A program made the position numbers and the translations under genes. Below the pieces are notes generated by a model. That model was given only the letters and a program-made list of their open reading frames with translations, made no database searches and was not told the origin of the DNA. Below are positions 16,411 to 24,096 of a DNA stretch of 64,000 nucleotides, in pieces (position 1 is the stretch's first letter; each line of letters opens with the position of its first letter). This DNA is from Nitrospirota bacterium (lineage in GTDB: Bacteria; Nitrospirota; Thermodesulfovibrionia; Thermodesulfovibrionales; JdFR-88), in the NCBI GenBank assembly GCA_014874185.1, contig JACWAF010000035.1, positions 62,001-126,000 on the forward strand, read 5' to 3'.

Positions 16411-16483
16411 TCAAAAATGTTTCCAGCGACAAAAATGTTGAACAAAAATGTCAGACAATTTCGTACTACTTAGACATTTTTGT
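16411..16483. promoter_or_regulatory. Cluster of four ACA-N4-TGT sites between divergent HTH gene and amtB
   Basis: Sites at 16411-16420 (TCAAAAATGT, one mismatch), 16429-16438 and 16442-16451 (both ACAAAAATGT, 13 bp apart), and 16474-16483 (inverted, ACATTTTTGT). They lie 45-120 bp upstream of both flanking sigma-54 promoters, the normal place for enhancer-binding activator sites. Confidence 0.65.
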
Positions 16484-16528
16484 ATGGTTTTTTCAAGGCC
16501 AACTCATTGAAAAACAAGGAGTTTATTT

Positions 16529-16544
16529 TGGCATATATATTGTA
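16529..16544 (+). promoter_or_regulatory. Sigma-54 promoter of the first amtB
   Basis: TGGCATA-TATA-TTGTA: the -24 GG and the -12 TTG are at the right spacing; -12 GC is GT here. The gene start is 40 bp downstream. Confidence 0.65.
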
Positions 16545-16585
16545 TGCACATAAGGCTAAATATAACTTAAGGGGGTTTCCAGGTA

Positions 16586-17902
16586 ATGAGGTCAGGCAGG
16601 CGGAAGTTAAAGCTCTTAACCGTACTAATCACGGTCTTCGCCATGGCGAAAACCAGCCTCGCGGCGGGCGGCCCGGGGCGGATAGACAGCGGGGACACGG
16701 CGTGGATGCTGATCTCAACGGCACTCGTGATGCTCATGCCCCCGGGGCTGGCACTCTTTTACGGGGGAATGGTGAGGCGCAAGAACGTCCTTAGCACCCT
16801 GATGCACAGCTTCACCGCGATAGCCCTGATAAGCGTGCAGTGGATACTGTTTGGGTATTCGCTCTCCTTCGGGCCGGATATAAGAGGGGTCATAGGCGGC
16901 CTTCAATGGGCCGGGCTGAACGGCGTGGGGCTCTCCCCCAACCCCAATTACGCCCCCACAGTCCACCACCTTGCGTTTATGATCTACCAGATGATGTTCG
17001 CCGTCATAACCCCGGCCCTCATAAGCGGCGCGTTTGCCGAGAGGATGAAATTCTCGACTTACCTCGTCTTCATCCTGCTCTGGTCCACCCTGGTCTATGA
17101 CCCCGTCGCCCATTGGGTCTGGGGAATGGGCGGGTGGCTCAGGGAGATGGGGATTCTGGACTTCGCGGGCGGCGTGGTCGTGCATGCCACAAGCGGTTTC
17201 TCCGCGCTTGCCGCCGCCCTGTATATCGGCAAGAGAAAGGGTTTCCTGCACGAGCCGATGCCCCCGCATAACCTGCCCATGACCGTTATCGGCGCGGGGC
17301 TTTTATGGTTCGGCTGGTTCGGGTTCAACGCCGGAAGCGCCCTTTCCTCGGGCAGGCTGAGCACGGAGGCCTTTGTCACCACCCACGCGGCGGCCGTTGC
17401 CGCCACCCTCACCTGGGTCTTTATAGAATGGCGCCACAGGGGCAAGCCCACCATGTTCGGGGCCATCACGGGCTCAATAGCCGGATTGGCCACCATCACC
17501 CCGGCGGCGGGCTATGTGACCCCGCTCTCCGCACTGGCCATAGGCGTGCTGGCGGGAGCGGCCTGCTACACCGCCCTTAATATGAAGGCCATATTCGGTT
17601 ACGATGACGCGCTGGACGCCTTCGGCGTCCACGGTGTTGGCGGCTCCGTGGGCACCATCTGCGCCGGGATATTCGCTACAGTGGCCGTGAACTCGGCCGG
17701 GGCCAACGGACTTCTTAATGGCAACCCCAGGCAGCTGCTCCTTCAGGGCGCGGCCGTGCTCTTCGTTGCCGCTTATTCCTTTATCGCGAGCATGGTGCTT
17801 TTCAAGTTCCTGGATAAGCTCCTGGGCCTCCGGGTGGGAGACAAGCACGAGGACTCCGGCCTGGATCTTAGCGAACACGGCGAACAGGGGTACTACCTGT
17901 AA
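16586..17902 (+). CDS. amtB: Ammonium channel AmtB (first copy)
   Basis: Inner-membrane ammonia/ammonium channel, 438 aa. A cleavable N-terminal segment (LLTVLITVFAMAKTSLA) precedes about 11 membrane helices starting at SGDTAWMLISTALVMLM. The twin pore histidines are in VVVHATSGFSALAAAL and GVHGVGGSVGTI, and the phenylalanine gate lies in AFMIYQMMFAVITPALISGAFAERMKF. The cytoplasmic tail LGLRVGDKHEDSGLDLSEHGEQGYYL is the usual P-II contact region. It is driven by a sigma-54 promoter and ends at a strong terminator, so it is monocistronic. Confidence 0.96.
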   Translation: MRSGRRKLKLLTVLITVFAMAKTSLAAGGPGRIDSGDTAWMLISTALVMLMPPGLALFYGGMVRRKNVLSTLMHSFTAIALISVQWILFGYSLSFGPDIRGVIGGLQWAGLNGVGLSPNPNYAPTVHHLAFMIYQMMFAVITPALISGAFAERMKFSTYLVFILLWSTLVYDPVAHWVWGMGGWLREMGILDFAGGVVVHATSGFSALAAALYIGKRKGFLHEPMPPHNLPMTVIGAGLLWFGWFGFNAGSALSSGRLSTEAFVTTHAAAVAATLTWVFIEWRHRGKPTMFGAITGSIAGLATITPAAGYVTPLSALAIGVLAGAACYTALNMKAIFGYDDALDAFGVHGVGGSVGTICAGIFATVAVNSAGANGLLNGNPRQLLLQGAAVLFVAAYSFIASMVLFKFLDKLLGLRVGDKHEDSGLDLSEHGEQGYYL

Positions 17903-17912
17903 AAACAGGACC

Positions 17913-17991
17913 GTTCTTTTTCTTGTAAGAAAAAGAACCAAAAAGAACTTTTACCCAAGGGCGGGTCCTTCGACCCGCCCTTGGTTTTTTT
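17913..17991 (+). terminator. amtB terminator within composite hairpin element, copy 3
   Basis: Hairpin A GTTCTTTTTCTT-gt-AAGAAAAAGAAC (17913-17938), spacer caaaaagaactttta, then a 13-bp stem CCAAGGGCGGGTC-cttc-GACCCGCCCTTGG followed by T7 (17955-17991). Hairpin C of the other copies is missing. Confidence 0.8.
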
Positions 17992-18014
17992 GACAGACCA
18001 GGAAGTCAGCCCGC

Positions 18015-18056
18015 ACACTTTTGTAAAACAAATTTGTCCAGCATCTACAATTTTGT
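18015..18056. promoter_or_regulatory. Three ACA-N4-TGT sites upstream of glnK-amtB
   Basis: ACACTTTTGT (18015-18024), ACAAATTTGT (18028-18037, perfect palindrome, 13 bp from the first) and ACAATTTTGT (18047-18056). They sit 48-89 bp upstream of the sigma-54 promoter at 18104. Confidence 0.65.
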
Positions 18057-18103
18057 CCCGGTATCGTCTCTTATAACTTATTGATTTAACAGCCATTTAG
18101 TCC

Positions 18104-18119
18104 TGGCACATTTTTTTCT
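18104..18119 (+). promoter_or_regulatory. Sigma-54 promoter of glnK-amtB
   Basis: TGGCACA-TTTT-TTTCT: full TGGCAC at -24, and -12 TTTCT for TTGCW. The glnK ATG is 36 bp downstream with GGAGGAG as ribosome site. Confidence 0.7.
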
Positions 18120-18154
18120 TGTAAAAGGGCAAAACCTTCTCGGGAGGAGCTTTC

Positions 18155-18493
18155 ATGAAGATGATTACGGCACTTATCAAACACACCCGGCTGGATGCGG
18201 TCCGGAAGGCCCTGGTGGAGATCGGCGTGCAGGGGATGACCGTGACCGAAGCCAAGGGCTTTGGAAGACAGAAAGGCTTTACGGAGGTCTACAGGGGCGT
18301 CGAATACGAGGTGAGATTTCTGCCCAAGATAAAACTGGAAGTGGCCGTCCCCGCCGCCAGGGTGGACGAGGTGATAAAGGCCATAGAAGAGAACGCCAGG
18401 ACCGGCGAGATCGGGGACGGAAAGATATTCGTCCATGGCCTTGAAGAAGCTATAAGGATAAGGACCGGAGAAACAGGAGAGGAGGCACTCTAG
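18155..18493 (+). CDS. glnK: Nitrogen regulatory protein P-II GlnK
   Basis: A 112-aa canonical P-II protein. The T-loop [24 protein letters not shown] has both Tyr46 and Tyr51, so it should be uridylylated by Gln[14 protein letters not shown] and RIRTGE bind nucleotide. It is co-transcribed with the second amtB (4-bp gap), the classic glnK-amtB pair in which GlnK plugs AmtB under nitrogen excess. Sigma-54 control fits nitrogen limitation. Confidence 0.96.
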   Translation: MKMITALIKHTRLDAVRKALVEIGVQGMTVTEAKGFGRQKGFTEVYRGVEYEVRFLPKIKLEVAVPAARVDEVIKAIEENARTGEIGDGKIFVHGLEEAIRIRTGETGEEAL

Positions 18494-18497
18494 AAGG

Positions 18498-19829
18498 ATG
18501 AAATTCAGGTTGAAAAAAGGCAAAAAGTTTGTTTTGACCTCGCTCCTGGCCATGCTGGGCGTCCTGGGCGCGGCGGGGGTGTGCTTCGCGCAGGCGCCCG
18601 TCACCCAGCTTATAAACTCCGGCGATACGGCATGGATGCTCATCTCCACCGCCCTTGTGATGCTGATGACCCCGGGGCTCGCGTTCTTTTACGGCGGCAT
18701 GGTGAGGAGCAAAAATGTGCTTGGCACCATCATGCACAGTTTCATAATCCTTTGCGTCATAAGCATTGTCTGGGTGCTCTGGGGATATACGCTCGCCTTC
18801 GGCCCGGACAGGGGCGGCTTTATCGGCGGGCTGGAATACCTGGGGCTGAACGGGGTGGGGCAGGGGGGCGCGCCGCTGGCGCCCACAATCCCGCACCTTG
18901 TATTCATGATGTTCCAGGGGATGTTCGCCGTGATAACCCCGGCCCTCATTACCGGGGCCTTCGCCGAGAGGATGAAGTTCTCGGCGGTCGTATTCTTTAC
19001 CGTCCTGTGGACCACCTTCGTCTACTCGCCCGTATGCCACTGGGTATGGGGCGGGGGCTGGATAGAAACCCACCTGCACGCACTGGACTTCGCGGGCGGC
19101 ACGGTGGTGCATATAAACTCGGCGGCGGCGGCGATAGTGGCGGCGATAGTGGTGGGCAGAAGAAAAGGCTACATGAAAGAGCCGATCGCGCCCCATAACC
19201 TGCCCCTGACCATAATGGGGGCGGCGCTTTTGTGGTTCGGGTGGTTCGGCTTCAACGCGGGCAGCGCCCTTACATCGGGCGGCCTGGCCTCGCTTGCCTT
19301 CGTTACGACCAATACGGCCAGCGCCGCGGCGGCCCTTGGCTGGGCCGGCGTGGAGTACATGCACAGAAAAAAATCAACCGCCCTGGGCGCGGTCTCCGGC
19401 GCGGTTGCAGGGCTTGTTGCCATAACCCCCGCCGCGGGCTTCGTCACCCCGCTTTCATCTATAATTATCGGCCTTGTCGCGGGCGGCATCTGCTATCTGG
19501 CCGTGAGCCTTAAACCCCGGTTCGGTTATGATGACGCGCTGGATGTGCTTGGCATCCACGGGGTAGGCGGCACATGGGGCGCCATCGCCACCGGGATATT
19601 CGCAACCCTGGCCGTGAACCCGGCCGGGGCAAACGGGCTCCTCCTGGGCAATGTCAAACAGTTTATGAGCCAGATCATAGCGGTGGCCGCAACCTGGATT
19701 TATTCTATGGTTGTCTCACTTGTCCTCTTGAAGATAGTTGACTGGACTATAGGACTTAGGGTGGAAGAGAAGCACGAAGAGATCGGGCTCGATTTGAGCC
19801 AGCACGGAGAAACGGGTTATTATCTCTAG
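18498..19829 (+). CDS. amtB: Ammonium channel AmtB (second copy)
   Basis: A 443-aa ammonium channel closely similar to the first copy. Signal segment LTSLLAMLGVLGAAGVCFAQA; conserved SGDTAWMLISTALVMLMTPGLAFFYGGMVR; pore histidines in VVHINSAAAAIVAAI and GIHGVGGTWGAI; P-II contact tail LGLRVEEKHEEIGLDLSQHGETGYYL (family form IGLRV). It is coupled to glnK, so it is the main GlnK partner. The two AmtB genes look like an old local duplication. Confidence 0.96.
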   Translation: MKFRLKKGKKFVLTSLLAMLGVLGAAGVCFAQAPVTQLINSGDTAWMLISTALVMLMTPGLAFFYGGMVRSKNVLGTIMHSFIILCVISIVWVLWGYTLAFGPDRGGFIGGLEYLGLNGVGQGGAPLAPTIPHLVFMMFQGMFAVITPALITGAFAERMKFSAVVFFTVLWTTFVYSPVCHWVWGGGWIETHLHALDFAGGTVVHINSAAAAIVAAIVVGRRKGYMKEPIAPHNLPLTIMGAALLWFGWFGFNAGSALTSGGLASLAFVTTNTASAAAALGWAGVEYMHRKKSTALGAVSGAVAGLVAITPAAGFVTPLSSIIIGLVAGGICYLAVSLKPRFGYDDALDVLGIHGVGGTWGAIATGIFATLAVNPAGANGLLLGNVKQFMSQIIAVAATWIYSMVVSLVLLKIVDWTIGLRVEEKHEEIGLDLSQHGETGYYL

Positions 19830-20507
19830 ATGAATGTCCTGATACTGAAGAACACCCCCATCGAGGGGCCGGGCACGATTGAGGACTTCCTTAAGGAGAG
19901 GGCCATCCCGTACAGCATCGTGGAGCTTTCTCTTGAACAGGGCGTGCCCGCCGGAGACTTCTCCCATCTTGTCATGATGGGCGGCCCCATGGCGGTCTAC
20001 GAGATGGACCGGCATAAGTTCTTGTCAGCCGGGGCGGAGATGCTAAGCAGATTCACAAGGGCCGGGAGGCCGGCCCTTGGCGTCTGCCTTGGGGCGCAGA
20101 TGCTGGCCCACGTGCTCGGAGCCAGGGTCTACGCCGGAGGCGAAAAGGAGATCGGCTGGTATGACGTGGCCATCACCGGTGAGGGCATGGCCGATCCGGT
20201 TTTCAGTTCCCTTGGAGTGGACGGCAGGAATTTCGCGCAGGTATTCCAGTGGCACGGGGACACCTTTACGCTGCCCGAAGGCGCGGTGCGGCTCGCCTCC
20301 TCTCCGGTGTACGAAAATCAGGCCTTCAGGTGGGGCGATAAGGTCTATGGCCTTCAGTTCCATATAGAGGTCACTCCGGAGATAATCGCCCGCTGGTTCC
20401 AGGAAGAGCAGGGGCCGCGCACGGATGAGATGGTAAGGAAATCGAAGGAGATATTTTCGGCCTATCTTAAGCGGGCTTACGGTTTTTACGAAGAGTTCTT
20501 CAAATAA
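19830..20507 (+). CDS. Class I glutamine amidotransferase domain protein (GuaA-type)
   Basis: A 225-aa stand-alone class I amidotransferase. The triad is visible: nucleophile Cys86 in GVCLGAQ, His178 and Glu180 in LQFHIE. The oxyanion strand MMGGPMAVYE is present. Such proteins release ammonia from glutamine or gamma-glutamyl compounds; this one resembles GMP-synthase-type small amidotransferases of unknown partner. ATG follows the amtB stop directly, so it is the third gene of the sigma-54 operon, linking it to nitrogen scavenging. Its last 8 bp overlap the convergent HEAT-repeat gene. Confidence 0.88.
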   Translation: MNVLILKNTPIEGPGTIEDFLKERAIPYSIVELSLEQGVPAGDFSHLVMMGGPMAVYEMDRHKFLSAGAEMLSRFTRAGRPALGVCLGAQMLAHVLGARVYAGGEKEIGWYDVAITGEGMADPVFSSLGVDGRNFAQVFQWHGDTFTLPEGAVRLASSPVYENQAFRWGDKVYGLQFHIEVTPEIIARWFQEEQGPRTDEMVRKSKEIFSAYLKRAYGFYEEFFK

Positions 20508-20919
20508 GAGGCGGAAACTGGCCGCCTCCTTTCCCTTCCTGGCCTATCTCCTCAATGGCCTCCCTGGCCGCCTCGTACACCTGCAGGTGCGAATCCAGGA
20601 GCGCCTTCTTTAGAAACGGCACGGCGGAACCGTCCCCGATTATGGACAGGAGGTAGGCGGCATCGGCGCGCTTCACCGGATCCGGGTCTTCAAGAAGGGT
20701 CTTCGAGATGGACGGGACCTGCCTGGCTATCTCATCCTTATAGTAGGGCAGCAGCGACTCCACTATGGCCAAAGCCCCTATTCTCACCCTCTGCCTCCCG
20801 TCTTTTATGAAGTGCGCAAGCAGATAGAACAGGCTGGTATCGTGCTTGAGCATGTCGATTATATTCTCAAGGAATCCGGCCTCAAGGTAGTCCGAGATCA
20901 TCTTCTCCAGGAATTGCAT
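20500..20919 (-). CDS. HEAT-repeat protein
   Basis: A 139-aa all-helical protein with three HEAT/PBS-lyase-like repeats: VRIGALAIVESLLPYYKDEI, VKRADAAYLLSIIGDGSAVPFLKKAL and LQVYEAAREAIEEIG. No lyase catalytic context is seen, so it is best described as a small scaffold or adaptor. It converges on the amidotransferase gene with an 8-bp overlap. Confidence 0.75.
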   Translation of the reverse strand: MQFLEKMISDYLEAGFLENIIDMLKHDTSLFYLLAHFIKDGRQRVRIGALAIVESLLPYYKDEIARQVPSISKTLLEDPDPVKRADAAYLLSIIGDGSAVPFLKKALLDSHLQVYEAAREAIEEIGQEGKGGGQFPPLI

Positions 20920-20951
20920 GAGTATATATTACATGAAGGAGTTTCTTTTCC

Positions 20952-20995
20952 AATCCCGCCCGCCACCCCTATTTGTATGGGGGCTCCGCCCCCAT
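20952..20995. repeat. GGGGGC-palindrome repeat, copy 1
   Basis: AATCCCGCCCGCCACCCC then TTTGTATGGGGGCTCCGCCC and CCAT. An inverted copy with few changes is at 26131-26172, and a diverged one is at about 22437-22475. The core ATGGGGGC-TCC-GCCCCCAT is a hairpin. Confidence 0.65.
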
Positions 20996-21044
20996 GCCCC
21001 CGGAAAAATTCCATTTATTCTCATAATTGAACAGACATTTTGGC

Positions 21045-21115
21045 CGGAAAATCTCCCCTCTCCCCTCTTTTCCAAAGAGGGGTAATCCCTCCCCAAAGGG
21101 TAGGTCAGGAGGGAT
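21045..21115. repeat. C/T-rich palindromic spacer repeat
   Basis: CCCCTCTTTTCCAAAGAGGGG and ATCCCTCCCC...GGAGGGAT form two consecutive inverted repeats in the gap before the AdoMet synthetase stop codon. Similar units occur at 25.17-25.31 kb. No gene is visible in 20920-21183. Confidence 0.5.
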
Positions 21116-21183
21116 TTTCTAATAATTAAGTGCATCCTATATGAGACTGTTAATAATTGATTTTGAACTTCGTGGGCAGGAGG

Positions 21184-22392
21184 TCAGCAGACCGGGTACT
21201 TGCCCCTGGAAAGCTCGTCCGTGAAGGCCAGCATCTCCTTTGGCCGGAGATGGTCTTCAATAAGGCCGGAGATTTTTTTTGATACGTCCTTGAGCGCCGC
21301 CCCTTTTTCCAGCCTGGCCTTGACCGAAACGGCCGCGGGCTCGTTCACCGGAAGCCCTATCCTGCTTACAAGGAGGACGTATGCTTCGCTGACCTCTTCC
21401 ACCTGCTCGCAGATTAATCTGGCCAGCCTGTGCGAGAGAATATTATAGATCTTCCCCACATGGCTCACGGGGTTCTTGCCCGCCGCGGCCTCCATCGTCA
21501 TCGGGCGGCAGAGGCTTATAAGCCCGTTCACCCGGTTTCCCCGCCCCACCTGGCCGCTGTCCGCGTCCTCGGCCGATGTGCCCAGCACCGAGAGATATAT
21601 CCCGCTCTCGCCCTTTCCGCGCCCGTCAAGGTTATTGAAATGAAGCTCCATCGAGTCGAAATATCCGGCGAATCCCTGCAGAAATTTTTCTATGTCCCCC
21701 TCCACCATCTCTTTTAAGACAAAATACCCGGCCTCGCTCTTTATGAACCTGTCCACAAAAGGCATGGCAATGGTCAGGGCAAGGTCCCTCCCCCTGCGCA
21801 CGCCCATGACCTTCACGTCTTCGCCGGTCTCCGGAAAGCGTGACTTGAAATCCTTTCCGTTCAAATACTGCTCTGTAGAGAGCACGGCTTCTTCAAGGGG
21901 CGAAAGCGGCCAGTAGCCTATCGCGGCCGAGGTGTCGTTTGCGCCTTTCAGGCCCTTTTCTGAAAAAATCTCGGCCAGCTGGGCCGAGCCGGGGGCGAGC
22001 GTCACCCTGTACCTCATGTGCCTCTCGGGCCTTACAAACCTCAGGTTCTTTTCCACCCACTCTTTTGCCGTCTCAATCGCTATCTCGGGCACTGGTATTT
22101 TTACCCCTTTGGCCTCGAAAGTGGCCCTGTCGCCTATGTAGAGCACCATGGGCTTAAGGATCTTGCCGCCCCAGAATGCCTTCCGCGCCCGCCCGGCGGC
22201 AAGCAGACCCTTGTCTATGTTGTAATGCATTACGGCGCCGAAGAGTTTTTTGTATTCCCGGGCAAGGGCTATCGAAATGGCTTCCGCGATATGGTCCATA
22301 ATGGTGTCCGGGTGGCCGAGGCCTTTCCTCTCCACGGCCTCCACGGCCTGCATGGAAACGGGTGTGCCCGCAAGCTTCTCTATTTTTATCAT
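21184..22392 (-). CDS. S-adenosylmethionine synthetase, archaeal type
   Basis: Makes S-adenosylmethionine from methionine and ATP. The protein is 402 aa and belongs to the archaeal-type MAT family (AdoMet_Synthase), not the usual bacterial MetK. Start set at ATG 22392 giving MIKIEKLAGTPVSMQAVEAV and ERKGLGHPDTIMDHIAEA; HYNIDKGLLAAGRA, GTSAEDADSGQVGRGNRVNG and PMTMEAAAGKNPVSHVGKIYN are family blocks. In-frame sequence upstream of ATG 22392 has no family similarity. Archaeal-type enzymes occur in scattered bacteria, so transfer in the lineage is plausible. No SAM riboswitch was recognised upstream. Confidence 0.93.
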   Translation of the reverse strand: MIKIEKLAGTPVSMQAVEAVERKGLGHPDTIMDHIAEAISIALAREYKKLFGAVMHYNIDKGLLAAGRARKAFWGGKILKPMVLYIGDRATFEAKGVKIPVPEIAIETAKEWVEKNLRFVRPERHMRYRVTLAPGSAQLAEIFSEKGLKGANDTSAAIGYWPLSPLEEAVLSTEQYLNGKDFKSRFPETGEDVKVMGVRRGRDLALTIAMPFVDRFIKSEAGYFVLKEMVEGDIEKFLQGFAGYFDSMELHFNNLDGRGKGESGIYLSVLGTSAEDADSGQVGRGNRVNGLISLCRPMTMEAAAGKNPVSHVGKIYNILSHRLARLICEQVEEVSEAYVLLVSRIGLPVNEPAAVSVKARLEKGAALKDVSKKISGLIEDHLRPKEMLAFTDELSRGKYPVC

Positions 22393-22676
22393 GAATAAAT
22401 AATATGAGATTTGCCCCCCGCTGGCTACTGGATATCTTGTATGGGTGGCTGCCCCCCCCACGACCCCCCAAAGGAAGAAGTCCATTTAGGAAAATAGGGG
22501 ACGCGGCAATCCCGCCGTGGCGGGACCCTGCTTCCCTGCGACGAATGTCCGGGCCCTGAAACGGAACCGGGGAGAAAGCGGCAGCAAAAAACTTTTTGAA
22601 TTCTAGAGAGGACAGGGCCTGAGGGCAACAGTACTGCCGTTTGACACGCCTTGTTTTTATAGGTTATTTTCGATAG
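22393..22676. other. Divergent intergenic region with G/C-rich inverted repeats and promoter
   Basis: Contains a diverged GGGGG-type repeat (22437-22475) and a strong small hairpin ATCCCGCC-gtgg-CGGGACC-like near 22510-22530. It also has a possible sigma-70 promoter TTGACA (22641-22646), 17 bp, TTATTT (22664-22669), pointing at the small membrane protein gene; the leader would be short. The 22495-22600 stretch may fold, but matches no RNA family I can name. Confidence 0.4.
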
Positions 22677-22937
22677 ATGGACCTCTCAACCAAATCCGCG
22701 CTGATAGCCGGACTGTTTCTCTTTACCATGCTTCTGAACCTGCCGTTTGGCTACCTGAGGCAGAAGGTGAAAAAATTCTCCTTCAAGTGGTTCCTCTATA
22801 TTCATCTTTCAATCCCAATAGTCTTCATCTGCCGCAGGCTGGCCCACATAGAGTTCATATACGTGCCCGTCTTCATCACTGGTGCCGTTATCGGGCAGAT
22901 ATGGGGCGGAAGGCTGAGGGTAAAACAGGCCGAATGA
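22677..22937 (+). CDS. Small membrane protein, unknown function
   Basis: An 86-aa protein with three likely membrane helices (ALIAGLFLFTMLLNLPFGYL; FLYIHLSIPIVFICRRL; YVPVFITGAVIGQIWGG) and positively charged connecting loops (RQKVKKFSFK, RRLAH). Its stop overlaps the next ATG by 4 bp, so it is translationally coupled to the zinc alcohol dehydrogenase. I do not recognise the family. Confidence 0.7.
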   Translation: MDLSTKSALIAGLFLFTMLLNLPFGYLRQKVKKFSFKWFLYIHLSIPIVFICRRLAHIEFIYVPVFITGAVIGQIWGGRLRVKQAE

Positions 22938-23947
22938 AACAGGCCTGGCTGGCTGAACCCGGCAAAATAGTAATAAAGGAAGTAAATACCCCTTCGCCTG
23001 CTTCCGGCGAGGTCCTTTTAAAAATAAAGGCCGCCCTCACCTGCGGCACAGACCTGAAGGCCTATCAGAGGGGGCACGCCCTCATCCCTATGCCCGGCCC
23101 CTTCGGTCACGAGTTCTCCGGCATCGTCGAAAAGGTTGGAAAGGGAGTAAAAAAATTCAAACCCGGCGACGAGATAGCCTCGGTCCACACCGCCCCCTGC
23201 CACCAGTGCTTCTACTGCAAGAAGGGTTTTTCCAATCTGTGCGAGACCATTATGCAAACAAAAGTCTTGGGCGCCTTCGGCCAGTACATACTGCTTCCAA
23301 AGCATATCGTCAAAGAGAACGCCTTTAAAAAACCGAAACACATGAGCAACGAGGAGGCGTGCTTCCTTGAACCCCTGAGCTGCGTCGTCCACGGCGTAAG
23401 CGGCCTGCCCTTGAAAAAAGGCGAACGCGCCCTCGTCATGGGCGCGGGCCCGATAGGCCTCCTTCACCTTCTGCTCCTAAAATCAAAAGGCGCGCGGGTC
23501 GCCGTCTGCGCCCTTGAAAATAAGCGGCTCGCCCTTGCCAAAAAAATAGGCGCGGATGCCGCGTTCAGGCCCGAAGCACTATCTAAAAACCTGCAAAAAT
23601 TCGCCCCCAAGGGCGTGGACTACGTCATGGAATGCACGGGCCGCAAAGAGGTCTGGGAGGCCTCAGTCGATTACCTCCGCAGGGGCGGAACCGCCGTCCT
23701 CTTCGGCGGCCTCAAAAAGGGCACCACGGTCACGTATCTATCCGAAAAAATACACTACGGCCAGCTTACCCTTAAAGGCTCGTTCCACTTCCGCCCAGAG
23801 GACGTGAGAGAGGCCTTCCGCCTGCTCGCAAAAAAGAAAATAGACGTTAGGCCCCTCATCTCAGGCTCCTTCCCGCTGAAAGACATCGAAAAGCCTTTTC
23901 AGAAACTCGCTGCCGGAAAAGGCATAAAATATGTTATTAAAGGCTAA
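22934..23947 (+). CDS. Zinc-dependent medium-chain alcohol/polyol dehydrogenase
   Basis: A 337-aa MDR-family oxidoreductase. Catalytic zinc ligands: Cys in LTCGTDLKAY, His-Glu in GPFGHEFSGIV. Structural zinc: four Cys in PCHQCFYCKKGFSNLC. The Rossmann motif GAGPIGLLHLLLLK binds NAD(P). Closest in style to sorbitol/threonine dehydrogenases; substrate unknown. Start at ATG 22934 (upstream frame belongs to the membrane protein). A second dehydrogenase of the same family follows after a repeat element, so the two may act in one pathway. Confidence 0.88.
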   Translation: MKQAWLAEPGKIVIKEVNTPSPASGEVLLKIKAALTCGTDLKAYQRGHALIPMPGPFGHEFSGIVEKVGKGVKKFKPGDEIASVHTAPCHQCFYCKKGFSNLCETIMQTKVLGAFGQYILLPKHIVKENAFKKPKHMSNEEACFLEPLSCVVHGVSGLPLKKGERALVMGAGPIGLLHLLLLKSKGARVAVCALENKRLALAKKIGADAAFRPEALSKNLQKFAPKGVDYVMECTGRKEVWEASVDYLRRGGTAVLFGGLKKGTTVTYLSEKIHYGQLTLKGSFHFRPEDVREAFRLLAKKKIDVRPLISGSFPLKDIEKPFQKLAAGKGIKYVIKG

Positions 23948-23952
23948 AGATT

Positions 23953-24065
23953 GTTCTTTCTCTTGTAAGAGAAAGAACCAAAGAGAATTTTTACTTTTTT
24001 TCGCTCCCGTTCGGGAGCGAAAAAATCCAAGAGTTTTTTGGCCTGCTTTTTTACAAAAAAGCAGG
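23953..24065. repeat. Composite triple-hairpin element, copy 4
   Basis: A: GTTCTTTCTCTT-gt-AAGAGAAAGAAC (23953-23978). B: CGCTCCC-gttc-GGGAGCG between T7 and A6 (23994-24026), terminator-like on both strands. C: CCTGCTTTTTT-aca-AAAAAAGCAGG (24042-24065). The spacer caaagagaatttttac resembles the other copies. A G-rich tail (gggggtttgggggaggagccccc) follows, as after copy 1. Confidence 0.75.
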
Positions 24066-24096
24066 TGGGGGTTTGGGGGAGGAGCCCCCAAATAAA

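Noticed and set aside
22393-22640. SAM riboswitch controlling the AdoMet synthetase
   Set aside because: No SAM-I, SAM-II or SAM-IV core motif could be found in the 5' region on the minus strand.
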